Assembly: GCA_021199655.1 (NCBI GenBank)
Contig: JAJQHQ010000054.1
Location: 1-44,588, forward strand
Source of the DNA: Lachnospiraceae bacterium
GTDB lineage: Bacteria > Bacillota > Clostridia > Lachnospirales > Lachnospiraceae
Reading direction: 5' to 3'
Length of the DNA stretch: 44,588 bases
Position numbers and translations under genes: made by a program
Notes under the pieces: model-generated
The model's database searches: none
The model's input: the letters and a program-made list of their open reading frames with translations, nothing else
Told to the model about the DNA's origin: nothing
Shown: positions 32,790 to 40,945 of the stretch, in pieces
Numbering within the stretch: the first letter of the stretch is position 1
Layout of the letters: each line of letters opens with the position of its first letter

Positions 32790-33758
32790 TTACTCAGTCA
32801 CAAGCGAAAAGAAATCCGTCAGGTCATCGGTTTCACATTCGCCTTTTTCCATCCAGAAATCAGCCATATCCTGACTGATCGCGTAAATGGATTCCTCATT
32901 GTCTGCATCATTGAGCGTTTCGTTTTCTTCACGCCCATAGAAGAGAAGTCCCTCTACATCGCTTGCGACATCTTCTGCGGAAACCTCGTCAAAGCCGCTC
33001 GCCATCATCTCATAGGCCTCTTCCGGATTCTCATTCAGGAAGTCAATCGCCTGATACCACGCTTCCTCCACGGCTGCTACCACATCCGGATTTTCCTCAG
33101 CAAATGCGGTATTTACGACAAGGGAATCCAGAATGGTATTCGGGTAATCGGCGCTTGTCACCAGTGCGTGCGCGCCTTCTACGGAATCAAGCGCTTCGGA
33201 GAGCTCCGGCTCCCACATGATCGCGGCGTCCACGGAACCGCCCATGAAAGCCAGCCCGGCTTCGGTGGTGTCTCCCATATCGATCACATTGATGTCATCT
33301 TCTGTCAGACTGCTTCCGTTTTCCAGCGCGGTCAGGAAGAAATAATAAGAAGACGCGGATTTGTCAAGGGCCACGGTCTTTCCGGCAAGATCATCCAGAG
33401 TCTCGATATCCTCCACTGCTACCAGACCGTCCGCGCCGACAGAAGCGTCCATGGTCAGTACGAAGCGGCTGGTCGCGCCATTGGCATACATTTTGATGTT
33501 CGGATCCTGCGCAGTCGCCAGGAACTGAATGCTGCCCTTTGTGATTAGCGCGGCGTAGGTCGATTCATCTTCAATGATCTGAATATCGACGTTTAGTCCG
33601 GCTTCTTCAAAGTAGCCGTTTTCCTGTGCAATAAACATCGGTGAATAACCGGTCCAGGTACAGAAGGCCATGGTAATATCGGTCGTCTCTGCCGCGGAAA
33701 CAGTCAGCGCGCCGCTAAGCAGCGCCATTGCCGGTAACAGTGCAATTCGTTTTTTCAT
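32790..33758 (-). CDS. SsuA/NMT1-type ABC transporter substrate-binding protein
   Basis: A 322-residue extracytoplasmic binding protein. A signal peptide (KKRIALLPAMALLSGALTVSA, about 24 residues) is followed by the NMT1/SsuA fold: YSPMFIAQENGYFEEAGLNV, a Thr/Ser-rich anion-binding region (LDKSASSYYFFL) and IMWEPELSEAL. The ligand may be a sulfonate, taurine, nitrate-like anion or a thiamine-precursor pyrimidine; the sequence does not tell. Unusually for a Gram-positive binding protein, no lipobox cysteine is present at the cleavage site. ATG 33758 is chosen for GAGGAGGAA upstream and the signal peptide. Last gene of the operon, separated from the ATPase gene by a mobile repeat and a 33-bp array. 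Confidence 0.85.
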   Translation of the reverse strand: MKKRIALLPAMALLSGALTVSAAETTDITMAFCTWTGYSPMFIAQENGYFEEAGLNVDIQIIEDESTYAALITKGSIQFLATAQDPNIKMYANGATSRFVLTMDASVGADGLVAVEDIETLDDLAGKTVALDKSASSYYFFLTALENGSSLTEDDINVIDMGDTTEAGLAFMGGSVDAAIMWEPELSEALDSVEGAHALVTSADYPNTILDSLVVNTAFAEENPDVVAAVEEAWYQAIDFLNENPEEAYEMMASGFDEVSAEDVASDVEGLLFYGREENETLNDADNEESIYAISQDMADFWMEKGECETDDLTDFFSLVTE

Positions 33759-33798
33759 AATCAGCTTCCTCCTCATGATAAAAATATTACGTGACCTC

Positions 33799-33848
33799 AT
33801 AACTGTTCAGGACATTCAAAGTTATGAGGTGCTGTCCTGAATAGTTAC
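33799..33848 (-). mobile_element. MITE copy 3, 50-bp form
   Basis: The ends are ATAACTGTTCAG and CTGAATAGTTAC. The flanks GTGACCTC (33791-33798) and GTGACATC (33849-33856) match at 7 of 8 bases. The form equals the 135-bp element with its middle removed. It lies between the ATPase and binding-protein genes. Confidence 0.8.
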
Positions 33849-33891
33849 GTGACATCTATAAGTAAAGGACAAAATTGCCGTCCTCAACTTC

Positions 33892-34023
33892 CTGGTGATC
33901 CATCGCTGCGCCGCTGCTTTCCTCCTAACGGTCCATCGCTGCGCCGCTGCTTTTCTCCTGGCGGTCCATCGCTGCGCCGCTGCTCTCCTCCTAACGGTCC
34001 ATCGCTGCGTCATTGCTTTCTTC
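33892..34023 (-). repeat. four in-frame 33-bp units across the ATPase stop codon
   Basis: Units on the minus strand are 34023-33991, 33990-33958, 33957-33925 and 33924-33892, each reading like EESSGAAMDRQ. The final codon is TAG, CAG, TAG, CAG in order, so the first unit now ends the protein. After unit four the frame continues to a natural-looking stop at 33858-33856. Confidence 0.9.
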
Positions 34024-34782
34024 CCAGAGCATGTCCATGATCGTCTTTTTGATTTCCAGAAATTCGGGCAGGACCAGAGAATTGTGACTGCGCTCTCCGG
34101 GAAGCGAGACATGGATGGAATCACGCACTGTACCCGGTCTGCGGCTCATGACATAGATGCGGTCTCCAAGCAGCACGGCCTCGTCGATATCATGTGTAAT
34201 AAACAGGATGGTCGTGCCGGTCGTCTGGCTGATTTTTGCCAGAAGCTCCTGCATCACGACTCTCGTCTGTGCGTCCAGGGCGCCAAAAGGTTCGTCCATT
34301 AACAATACCTCCGGCTCATTTGCCAGAGTACGCGCAATGGCTACCCGCTGCTTCATGCCGCCGGACAGTTGTTTTGGAAGCGCGTTTTCAAATCCTTCAA
34401 GCCCGACCAGCCGGATATATTTTGCCGCCGCTTCCGCACGCTGAGCTGCCGGTATATTTTTCATTTTCAGACCGAACTCTATATTTTTCTGTACGGTCAG
34501 CCATGGAAACAGGCTGTATCCCTGAAAGACCATGCCGCGGTCTGCGCCTGCTTCCCGGACCGGGTGCCCGTCAAGCAGCACCTCGCCGGAAGTCGCGGTG
34601 TCCAGCCCGCCGATGATGTTGATCAGGGTGGTTTTGCCGCAGCCGGAGGGACCGACGATCATCACGAATTCAGATTCTTTTACAAAGAGATTGACGTCCT
34701 GCAGTGCGGTTACCGTCCCCGCACCCCCATCGCCGAATGTTTTTGTCAGGCCTTTTACCTGCAGTTTTATTTTTTGTTCCAT
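33991..34782 (-). CDS. SsuB/TauB-type ABC transporter ATP-binding protein
   Basis: A 263-residue ATPase that powers the transporter. Walker A is GPSGCGKTT (about 41-49), the signature is LSGGMKQRVAIA (about 138-149), and Walker B with the catalytic Glu is VLLMDEPFGALD (about 158-169), followed by the switch His in FITHDIDEAVLL. It belongs to the nitrate/sulfonate/taurine branch. The current stop is the TAG of the first of four 33-bp repeat units; read through CAG there the protein would gain up to 45 residues ending VEDGNFVLYL. The gene lies between the permease and binding-protein genes, separated from each by a 50-bp mobile repeat. Confidence 0.9.
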   Translation of the reverse strand: MEQKIKLQVKGLTKTFGDGGAGTVTALQDVNLFVKESEFVMIVGPSGCGKTTLINIIGGLDTATSGEVLLDGHPVREAGADRGMVFQGYSLFPWLTVQKNIEFGLKMKNIPAAQRAEAAAKYIRLVGLEGFENALPKQLSGGMKQRVAIARTLANEPEVLLMDEPFGALDAQTRVVMQELLAKISQTTGTTILFITHDIDEAVLLGDRIYVMSRRPGTVRDSIHVSLPGERSHNSLVLPEFLEIKKTIMDMLWEESNDAAMDR

Positions 34783-34798
34783 AAATGCTCCATATTTC

Positions 34799-34848
34799 GC
34801 AGCTGTTCAGTACTTTCGCAGCTGCGAGGTACTGTCCTGAATAGTTAT
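34799..34848 (-). mobile_element. MITE copy 4, 50-bp form
   Basis: The ends are GCAGCTGTTCAG and CTGAATAGTTAT. The flanks CATATTTC (34791-34798) and CATATTTT (34849-34856) match at 7 of 8 bases. Same length and layout as copy 3, but with a compensated inner hairpin (CGCAGCTG/CAGCTGCG). It lies between the permease and ATPase genes. Confidence 0.75.
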
Positions 34849-34888
34849 CATATTTTCATAAATCAGAATCTGTATAACTGCCTGCCGG

Positions 34889-35683
34889 TCATCGGTCGCG
34901 GTCGCTCAGCCGGTCATGCCACGGCGCCACGAGTCTTGTCAGAATCCGGAAGATCCAGTCGGTCAAAAGCCCGATCAGTCCGATCAGGATCAGACCGGCA
35001 AAAATGGTGTCTGTTGCGAGATAGCGCTGCGATTTCAGGATCATGTATCCCAGACCGTCACTGGCGGCTACCATCTCCGCAACCACCAGATAAGTCCAGG
35101 CCCATCCGATGGTCAGACGAAAATCATCCATCAGCCCCGGAAGCGCAGCCGGGAAGATCACTTCTTTGTAGATCTGCCATCTGCCCGCGCCCAGCGTCTT
35201 TGCGGCATTGATCATGTTCTGATCCACGCCTGAGACGGTATCACATACCATCAGCACTAATTGAAAAAAGGTGCCAAGAAAAATAATCGTATATTTCTGG
35301 GTTTCCCCGATACCCAGATACAGAAGTGTCAGCGGCACCAGAGCCACCACCGGAAGGTACCTGGCGAATTCTATGATGGGTTGGATAAATGCGCTGAATT
35401 TTCGCGAATTTGCCATGAGCATACCAGCGGGAAGAGCGACAATGACGGACCAGATCCAGCCGATCATGACGCGGCAGATGGAAGCCCGGCAGCTTGCCCA
35501 CAGCGATCCGTCTGCTGCCATGGAGAGAATCTTTTCAATGACTGCTGTTGGCGACGGTAAAAAGATTTCTGTGACAAGACCGCCGTAGGAACCGATGCAC
35601 CAGATTGCAATCAGCAACAGGAAACAGATGAGGGAAAGTGCTTTTTCACTGGCTGCAGATTTGTTTTTCTTTTGATTGTTCAT
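34889..35683 (-). CDS. SsuC/TauC-type ABC transporter permease
   Basis: A 264-residue inner-membrane permease with six predicted helices. The EAA coupling loop reads AAKTLGAGRWQIYKEVIFPA followed by ALPGLMDDFRLTIGWAW, which docks the ATPase. The family ending TDWIFRILTRLVAPWHDR is typical of SsuC. First gene of the minus-strand operon permease-ATPase-binding protein. The ATG at 35683 is used; a GTG at 35695 would add four residues and its ribosome site is no better. Confidence 0.85.
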   Translation of the reverse strand: MNNQKKNKSAASEKALSLICFLLLIAIWCIGSYGGLVTEIFLPSPTAVIEKILSMAADGSLWASCRASICRVMIGWIWSVIVALPAGMLMANSRKFSAFIQPIIEFARYLPVVALVPLTLLYLGIGETQKYTIIFLGTFFQLVLMVCDTVSGVDQNMINAAKTLGAGRWQIYKEVIFPAALPGLMDDFRLTIGWAWTYLVVAEMVAASDGLGYMILKSQRYLATDTIFAGLILIGLIGLLTDWIFRILTRLVAPWHDRLSDRDR

Positions 35684-35731
35684 GTATTTGATCACTTTCT
35701 TGCGTTATCTGACTAAAATCACACCGCTTTT

Positions 35732-35763
35732 ATCTTACTTTATAACAGGTGATCTTGCAAGAT
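35732..35763 (-). promoter_or_regulatory. Ssu-like operon promoter with palindrome on the -35 box
   Basis: Minus strand TTGCAA (35760-35755), 17-bp spacer, TAAGAT (35737-35732). The -35 box is the centre of a perfect 12-bp palindrome, ATCTTGCAAGAT (35752-35763), a candidate operator. Confidence 0.5.
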
Positions 35764-35814
35764 TTTTTTATAGAAAATCTTAATGAATTGTTTTGTGGAA
35801 TTTAATTGAAAAGC

Positions 35815-35843
35815 TTGCATTATGGCTCTGAATTTTGTATCAT
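35815..35843 (+). promoter_or_regulatory. promoter of the FGGY kinase gene
   Basis: TTGCAT (35815-35820), 17-bp spacer, TATCAT (35838-35843), 130 bp before the chosen start. A 70-bp mobile repeat begins 15 bp downstream of the -10 box and would lie in the transcript leader. Confidence 0.45.
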
Positions 35844-35857
35844 ATGAATATATTTTG

Positions 35858-35927
35858 GCAACAGTTCAGAACAGCATGGAAATGAAAAACAGGTTGTGCA
35901 GGTTTGCCTGCTATTCTGAATCGTTAC
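35858..35927 (+). mobile_element. MITE copy 5, 70-bp form, degenerate
   Basis: Imperfect terminal repeats GCAACAGTTCAGAACAGCA and TGCTATTCTGAATCGTTAC. The flanks ATATTTTG and GGTTTTGG match at only 5 of 8 bases. Same length as the copy at 40047-40116. Confidence 0.6.
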
Positions 35928-35972
35928 GGTTTTGGGACAATATATGAAAATAAAACACAGGAGGTTACGAAA

Positions 35973-37655
35973 ATGGGCTTCGATAAGGAAAACGCAAAGA
36001 AGACGATCGAGAGCGGCAAGGCGGTACTTGGTCTGGAGTTTGGCTCCACGAGGATCAAGGCGGTGCTGGTGGATGAGGCAAATCAGCCGATCGCTTCCGG
36101 CAGCCATGAGTGGGAAAATCAGCTGGTATATATGGATTTGCCCCCTCACCAGAGTTCGGCGGCAGGTCGTGCCGACCATGAAGAAAACGCTGCGCGTTTG
36201 GCCGGCACTGGAGTCTGGACATACAGCATGGATGCGATCTGGAGCGGACTTCAGGACTGCTACAGCGATCTGGCAGCGGATGTGAGAAAGAAATACGGCA
36301 TTGTGATCGAGAATCTCGCGGCGATCGGTTTCAGCGCGATGATGCATGGCTATCTCGCGTTTGATAAAAATGATCAGCTTCTGGTGCCGTTCCGCACCTG
36401 GAGAAATACGATCACGGAGCAGGCTTCCAAAGAACTGCTTGACCTGTTCCAGTTCAATATCCCGCAGAGATGGAGCATTTCTCATCTGTATCAGGCAATC
36501 TTGAACGGCGAGGAGCATGTAAAAGATGTCGCATTCTTTACGACGCTGGCAGGTTACATTCACTGGCAGATGACCGGGCAGAAAGTGATCGGTATCGGCG
36601 ACGCATCCGGTATGTTCCCAATCGACAGTGAGACCAGAGATTATAATCAGAAGATGATCGACCAGTTTGACGCGCTGGTGGCGCCGAAGGGCTATCCGTG
36701 GAAGCTGCGCGATATTTTGCCGAAGGCGCTTCTCGCAGGCGAAGACGCCGGTGTCCTTACGGAAGAAGGCGCGAAGAAGCTGGATGTGTCCGGTATGCTT
36801 AAACCCGGCGTTCCGATCGCTCCGCCGGAAGGCGACGCGGGCACCGGTATGGCTGCGACCAACAGCGTAGCAGTCCGCACCGGCAACGTATCCGCGGGTA
36901 CCTCCGTATTTGCGATGATCGTGCTGGAAAAAGAACTTTCAAAGGCATATCCGGAGATCGATATGGTGACGACGCCGACCGGCGACGCGGTGGCGATGGT
37001 ACACTGCAACAACTGCACCTCCGACCTGAATGCGTGGGTGGGCCTGTTCCGTGAATTTTCAGAGACATTTGGCATGGATGTAGAGATGGATCATCTGTTT
37101 GGCACCCTTTACAATAAGGCACTCGAAGGTGATAAAGACTGCGGCGGTATCGTAGCGTACAATTATTTCGCCGGCGAGCCGGTGACCGGTCTGAACGAGG
37201 GACGTCCGCTTCTGGTGCGTACCCCGGACGCGAAGTTTAACCTTGCGAACTTCATGCGCGCGAACCTGTACGCGTCTCTTTCCACGCTGAAGATCGGACT
37301 GGATCTTCTGCTGAAGAATGAGGATGTCAAGGTGGATAAGATCATGGGCCACGGCGGTCTCTTCAAGACAAAAGGCGTCGGCCAGAGCATCCTTGCGGCG
37401 GCAATGGATTCGCCGGTATCCGTGATGGAGACGGCAGGAGAGGGCGGCCCGTGGGGCATGGCGCTTCTGGCTTCCTATCTTGTCAACAAAAAAGACGGAG
37501 AGTCTCTGGATGCGTTCCTCAATGAGAAAGTATTCGCGGGCAGCGAGGGAGTAGAGATTCAGCCGGATCCGGCGGATGTGGCCGGTTTCGATCAGTACAT
37601 TGAGAGCTACAAGGCCGGCATCGCGATTGAGAAAGCGGCGGTCAAGGCAATCTGA
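35973..37655 (+). CDS. FGGY family carbohydrate kinase
   Basis: A 560-residue sugar kinase of the xylulokinase/ribulokinase superfamily. The phosphate-1 loop is [18 protein letters not shown] (about 17-34). [14 protein letters not shown] and FRTWRNT are substrate-side motifs. The adenosine end is [20 protein letters not shown] with [19 protein letters not shown]. It phosphorylates a sugar or polyol; which one is not evident. About 27 residues ([20 protein letters not shown] region, near residue 55-80) look like an extra insertion. ATG 35973 is chosen for ACAGGAGG upstream. It is divergent from the Ssu-like operon. Confidence 0.85.
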   Translation: MGFDKENAKKTIESGKAVLGLEFGSTRIKAVLVDEANQPIASGSHEWENQLVYMDLPPHQSSAAGRADHEENAARLAGTGVWTYSMDAIWSGLQDCYSDLAADVRKKYGIVIENLAAIGFSAMMHGYLAFDKNDQLLVPFRTWRNTITEQASKELLDLFQFNIPQRWSISHLYQAILNGEEHVKDVAFFTTLAGYIHWQMTGQKVIGIGDASGMFPIDSETRDYNQKMIDQFDALVAPKGYPWKLRDILPKALLAGEDAGVLTEEGAKKLDVSGMLKPGVPIAPPEGDAGTGMAATNSVAVRTGNVSAGTSVFAMIVLEKELSKAYPEIDMVTTPTGDAVAMVHCNNCTSDLNAWVGLFREFSETFGMDVEMDHLFGTLYNKALEGDKDCGGIVAYNYFAGEPVTGLNEGRPLLVRTPDAKFNLANFMRANLYASLSTLKIGLDLLLKNEDVKVDKIMGHGGLFKTKGVGQSILAAAMDSPVSVMETAGEGGPWGMALLASYLVNKKDGESLDAFLNEKVFAGSEGVEIQPDPADVAGFDQYIESYKAGIAIEKAAVKAI

Positions 37656-37753
37656 GATACATAATGTGTGATTCCTGGCTTGATGCGCAGCAGGCTTATC
37701 AGGAATAGGAGATACTGTTTAGACGGAATGAGACTGAATAAGGAGGGACAATT

Positions 37754-38290
37754 ATGAGCAAATACACAGGAACACAGACAGAAAAGAATCTTCAGGCAGC
37801 GTTTTCGGGAGAATCCGAGGCGAGAAACAAATACACTTATTTTGCTTCCACAGCGAAAAAGGAAGGCTATGAGCAGATCGCGGCTCTGTTCCAGAAGACG
37901 GCGGACAACGAGAAAGAGCACGCAAAGATGTGGTTCAAGGAGCTGGAAGGCATCGGCGACACGGCGGCGAACCTGCTGGCGGCGGCGGAAGGCGAGAATT
38001 ACGAGTGGACCGATATGTATGAGGGCTTTGCAAAGACCGCCGAGGAGGAAGGCTTCAAGGAGCTGGCTGCTAAATTCCGTCTGGTAGCAGCGGTTGAGAA
38101 GCATCATGAGGAGCGTTACCGTGCTCTGCTTAAGAACGTCGAGACGGCTCAGGTGTTCGAGAAGAGCGAAGTGAAGGTATGGGAATGCCGCAACTGCGGA
38201 CACATTGTGGTTGGCACGAAGGCTCCGGAGGTTTGCCCGACCTGCAATCATCCGCAGAGTTATTTTGAGGTGCGCGCAGAGAACTACTGA
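37754..38290 (+). CDS. rubrerythrin
   Basis: A 178-residue peroxide-reducing diiron protein of anaerobes. The four-helix ferritin-like domain carries [11 protein letters not shown] (Glu20), [10 protein letters not shown], and the second half [10 protein letters not shown] and VEKHHEERY. The C-terminal rubredoxin-like domain binds iron through Cys145, Cys148, Cys161 and Cys164 (CRNCG and CPTC). Length is normal. AAGGAGGG precedes the ATG. It lies about 100 bp behind the kinase gene and ends at the terminator at 38467-38502, into whose edge a MITE has inserted. Confidence 0.95.
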   Translation: MSKYTGTQTEKNLQAAFSGESEARNKYTYFASTAKKEGYEQIAALFQKTADNEKEHAKMWFKELEGIGDTAANLLAAAEGENYEWTDMYEGFAKTAEEEGFKELAAKFRLVAAVEKHHEERYRALLKNVETAQVFEKSEVKVWECRNCGHIVVGTKAPEVCPTCNHPQSYFEVRAENY

Positions 38291-38332
38291 TATATGTCAC
38301 AGATTTGTTTTGCATGAATTCAATCCGCAGCT

Positions 38333-38467
38333 GTAACTGTTCAGTACCTTCACAGTTACGAGGAAAAAGCCCATTTAAAATCGCTGCGCGATGGGGCTTT
38401 TCCCCACATGTTATACGCTTTCATACGGTCTTCGCAGCAAGTGCGAAGACCTGTTCTGAATAGTTAC
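38333..38467 (-). mobile_element. MITE copy 6, 135 bp, with perfect 8-bp target duplication
   Basis: The ends are GTAACTGTTCAG and CTGAATAGTTAC. CCGCAGCT occurs at 38325-38332 and 38468-38475. The three-hairpin plan equals copy 1 in reverse orientation. The insertion site is the left arm of the rubrerythrin terminator, which the target duplication leaves intact. Confidence 0.9.
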
Positions 38468-38502
38468 CCGCAGCTTATCATTTATGGGGCTGCGGGTTTT
38501 TT
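38467..38502 (+). terminator. rho-independent terminator after rubrerythrin
   Basis: CCCGCAGC (38467-38474) pairs with GCTGCGGG (38489-38496), followed by T6. Confidence 0.85.
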
Positions 38503-38508
38503 CTTTTC

Positions 38509-38562
38509 GATGCTGTTCAGAACAGCAGGCCACAGACCGCCTTCTGTTCGGAATTGTTTTAC
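38509..38562 (+). mobile_element. MITE copy 7, about 54 bp, degenerate
   Basis: GCTGTTCAGAACAGCAGG with CCACAGACCGCCTTC resembles the reverse complement of the copy at 40047-40116, and the right end reads CTGTTCGGAATTGTTTTAC. No clear target duplication. Confidence 0.5.
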
Positions 38563-38569
38563 AAAATAC

Positions 38570-38598
38570 TTGCAAAATGCAAAACAATCCTTTATAAT
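38570..38598 (+). promoter_or_regulatory. promoter of the MBL-fold gene
   Basis: TTGCAA (38570-38575), 17-bp spacer, TATAAT (38593-38598). It starts eight bases after the degenerate MITE copy 7. Confidence 0.65.
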
Positions 38599-38671
38599 AG
38601 TCCGTAAATCAGAACAAACGTTCGAACTGAAATGATCAGGAAAGGATTACAGGGCAGGGAATCGGTATTAT

Positions 38672-39874
38672 ATGAAGAAAAAGAAATTCGGGAAATCGAC
38701 AGTCCTTTTTATCATATGCTGGCTTTTGATAAGTCTTTGGCATGGAGGGTTTTTCAATGAGAACGAGCTGACAGAACATGCCGCAGGACGTTCAAAAGCC
38801 GCGGAGAGTGAGGAAGCTTCGTTTGAGATCCATATCCTCGACGTCGGGCAGGGTTTAAGCGTCCTCGTGGAAGCGGACGGATATTCTATGCTGTATGACG
38901 GAGGAGGACGTGAATATTCTTCCTATGTAGTGGCATATCTGAAAGAGAAGGGCATTGAAACGCTTTCGTATCTTGTTGCTTCTCATTACGATGAAGATCA
39001 TATAAGCGGCCTGATCGGTGTCCTCAATACGACTACGGTAGAGACTGCCCTTACACCCGATTATGAGGCGGACAGTGACATTTATCAGTCCTTTCGGTCC
39101 ATGCTGGAGGGCAGCGGTGCGGCGGAAGTTCATCCGGCGGCAGGCGACATCTATCAGCTTGGCTCTGCCGAGATACAGATTCTGAATCCCACGGCCTATA
39201 CCTATGAGGATGAGAATGACAATTCCATTGCCATACGCATAGAATACGGAGATTTCAGCTGCATTCTTACCGGCGATGCGGAAGAGGCGGCTGAAGCGGA
39301 TATGATCGCGTCAGGGTACATTCTGGATTCCGACCTGTATGTTGCGGGGCATCATGGGAGTTCTTCGTCATCCTCAGAAGCTTTTGTCAGTGCCGTCTCC
39401 CCCGACTATGTTGTGATCAGCGCGGGAGCAGGCAATTCCTATGGGCATCCGACAGAAAGAACACTGTCGACGATAAAGCAGTCCGGAGCAGAATTGTATC
39501 GCACGGATGTGCAGGGAGAGATCATCTGTTACACGGATGGAATGAGCACAGATGAGTCAGACAGCGGAGCGGATACAGGCGAAGCAGATGCGGGCGGATC
39601 AGATACAGATACAGGCAAAGTGAACTGCTGGTTTAACGTAGCTGCCTGCGATAACTGGCAGTCCGGGACGGAGCTTTCGCAGGAATTGGGCGTGTCATCA
39701 GACACTTTGACCGGATCATCGGAATATGTGCTGAATACGCGTTCCATGAAGTTTCACTATCCGGACTGCCAGAGCGTGTCTCTGATGAGTGAGGCAAACA
39801 AAGAGACGGTCACGGCCGACAGGGAAACCCTGATAGAGGAAGGATATTCTCCCTGTGGGAACTGCAATCCCTGA
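38672..39874 (+). CDS. secreted or anchored ComEC/Rec2-like metallo-beta-lactamase fold protein
   Basis: A 400-residue protein. One N-terminal hydrophobic segment (STVLFIICWLLISLW) directs export. The MBL domain (about 50-290) resembles the C-terminal domain of ComEC: IHILDVGQGLSVLVE, the metal-binding SHYDEDHISG (about 103-112), LTGDAEEAAE and VAGHHGSSSS. ComEC-type MBL domains are thought to degrade one DNA strand. After an Asp/Gly-rich linker (about 293-315), the last 50 residues (YVLNTRSMKFHYPDCQSV and CGNCNP) form a small Cys/His zinc-binding module like those at the end of secreted nucleases. Role could be extracellular DNA use. Promoter at 38570-38598. Confidence 0.8.
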   Translation: MKKKKFGKSTVLFIICWLLISLWHGGFFNENELTEHAAGRSKAAESEEASFEIHILDVGQGLSVLVEADGYSMLYDGGGREYSSYVVAYLKEKGIETLSYLVASHYDEDHISGLIGVLNTTTVETALTPDYEADSDIYQSFRSMLEGSGAAEVHPAAGDIYQLGSAEIQILNPTAYTYEDENDNSIAIRIEYGDFSCILTGDAEEAAEADMIASGYILDSDLYVAGHHGSSSSSSEAFVSAVSPDYVVISAGAGNSYGHPTERTLSTIKQSGAELYRTDVQGEIICYTDGMSTDESDSGADTGEADAGGSDTDTGKVNCWFNVAACDNWQSGTELSQELGVSSDTLTGSSEYVLNTRSMKFHYPDCQSVSLMSEANKETVTADRETLIEEGYSPCGNCNP

Positions 39875-39880
39875 TGCCAT

Positions 39881-39907
39881 ATAACTGTTCGGTACCTTCA
39901 CAGTTAC
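39881..39907 (-). mobile_element. MITE copy 8, 27-bp terminal hairpin
   Basis: ATAACTGTTCGG to CACAGTTAC equals the end hairpin of the 135-bp elements. GATGCC occurs just before (39873-39878) and shortly after (39911-39916), perhaps a worn target duplication. The stretch up to 40003 holds no gene. Confidence 0.55.
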
Positions 39908-40011
39908 GAGGATGCCTGATAATACAGTGGAAATCGAATTGCCGATTCGGAAAAATCCATCATCCGGGACGGATTGTCTGATTCTCAAACCGGGGTGGGT
40001 GTAGTATAATC

Positions 40012-40038
40012 GTAACTGTGAAGGTGCTGAACAGTTAC
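40012..40038 (+). mobile_element. MITE copy 9, 27 bp, with perfect 8-bp target duplication
   Basis: GTAACTGTGAAG to CTGAACAGTTAC, only the terminal hairpin, flanked by GTATAATC at 40004-40011 and 40039-40046. It is the smallest copy here with a clean duplication. Confidence 0.8.
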
Positions 40039-40046
40039 GTATAATC

Positions 40047-40116
40047 ATAACAATGCTGAACGGGCTTTCGTGCCTGCAGCGAAGACCGTCTGTGGCCTGT
40101 TGTTCTGAACAGTTAG
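40047..40116 (-). mobile_element. MITE copy 10, 70-bp form
   Basis: On the minus strand it begins CTAACTGTTCAGAACAACAGG and ends AGCATTGTTAT. It carries a CTTCGCTGCAGGCACGAAAG stem and matches copy 7 at its start and copy 5 in length. It abuts the target duplication of copy 9. An AGTAAAA/TTTTACT hairpin follows at about 40128-40151. Confidence 0.55.
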
Positions 40117-40184
40117 CTTATTTTTATAGTAAAAGACGTAAGACGTTTTACTTTGCGCGAAACAGATAAAGGAGAGGACTCATT

Positions 40185-40892
40185 ATGATGATGTATTATG
40201 CAATGCTTCTGATCGGGCTGATCTATCTGGTGCTGATGATCGTCATGAGGGTACAGCACGGATCGAACTGGCAGGCTACCGTCCTGAAAGCCTTTACCAG
40301 CTTCTTTTTCCTGATGACGCTTGGTGCTGCAATCCTGACGGAACGGGTGCATCTGCAGTTTGCTGTTTTCATCGGCGGCGGTCTGCTGCTGGGGCTGCTG
40401 GGGGATATCTGGCTCGATCTGAAATATCTGTATCCGCTGGATTCGGATATCTGGACGATGATGGGCTTTCTGATGTTTCTGGTGGGCCATTTCTTTTATC
40501 TGGCGGCGGTATTCCTCACGGTTGGCATTCAGGCGGCAGCACTGATCGCCGGTCTTGTTGGTGCGATCTTTGCAATCATTTTTATTTATGCCGGAGAAAA
40601 GCCGATGCACCTTGCCTATGGGAAATTTAAGACCATATCCGCGGTCTATGGTTCGGTTCTCTTTTTTATGGCGGTGTATACACTTGGCTGTGCAATCCTT
40701 CTGCACAATCTCGGCCTGCTGGTCATGGGGATTGGCGGCGGCCTGTTTCTGCTCTCGGATCTGGTACTCTCCAATATTTATTTTGGAGAAGGAGAGCATG
40801 GACCCGTCTGGATCGCGGTCAACTATGTCCTGTATTATGCGGGACAGTATATGATCGCGTCGTCTGTGCTGTGGATCGGGGATGTTTTTTGA
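40185..40892 (+). CDS. YhhN/TMEM86-like membrane protein (possible lysoplasmalogenase)
   Basis: A 235-residue protein with about eight helices. The pattern GDIWLDLKYLYP, FLVGHFFYLAAVF and LFLLSDLVLSNIYF supplies the conserved Asp/His/Ser-Asp residues of the YhhN family, whose animal member TMEM86B hydrolyses lysoplasmalogen. Anaerobic Clostridia make plasmalogens, so a role in ether-lipid turnover is plausible. A ribosome site GGAGAGGA precedes the ATG. It is isolated between two MITE clusters. Confidence 0.7.
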   Translation: MMMYYAMLLIGLIYLVLMIVMRVQHGSNWQATVLKAFTSFFFLMTLGAAILTERVHLQFAVFIGGGLLLGLLGDIWLDLKYLYPLDSDIWTMMGFLMFLVGHFFYLAAVFLTVGIQAAALIAGLVGAIFAIIFIYAGEKPMHLAYGKFKTISAVYGSVLFFMAVYTLGCAILLHNLGLLVMGIGGGLFLLSDLVLSNIYFGEGEHGPVWIAVNYVLYYAGQYMIASSVLWIGDVF

Positions 40893-40908
40893 AAAAGATA
40901 GAAATAAG

Positions 40909-40937
40909 TTGAAAAACAGGCTAAAAGCGGTTATATT
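40909..40937 (+). promoter_or_regulatory. predicted promoter of the ECF operon
   Basis: TTGAAA (40909-40914), 17-bp spacer, TATATT (40932-40937). MITE copy 11 starts eight bases downstream of the -10 box, close to the expected transcription start. Confidence 0.5.
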
Positions 40938-40945
40938 GTAAAAAG

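Noticed and set aside
33892-34023. CRISPR-like array
   Set aside because: Units are contiguous 33-bp tandem copies with no spacers, no cas genes are near, and the same pattern occurs at other gene ends.
35752-35763. Palindrome as part of a terminator for the FGGY side
   Set aside because: It lies upstream of both divergent genes and overlaps the minus-strand -35 box, so an operator reading fits better than a terminator.
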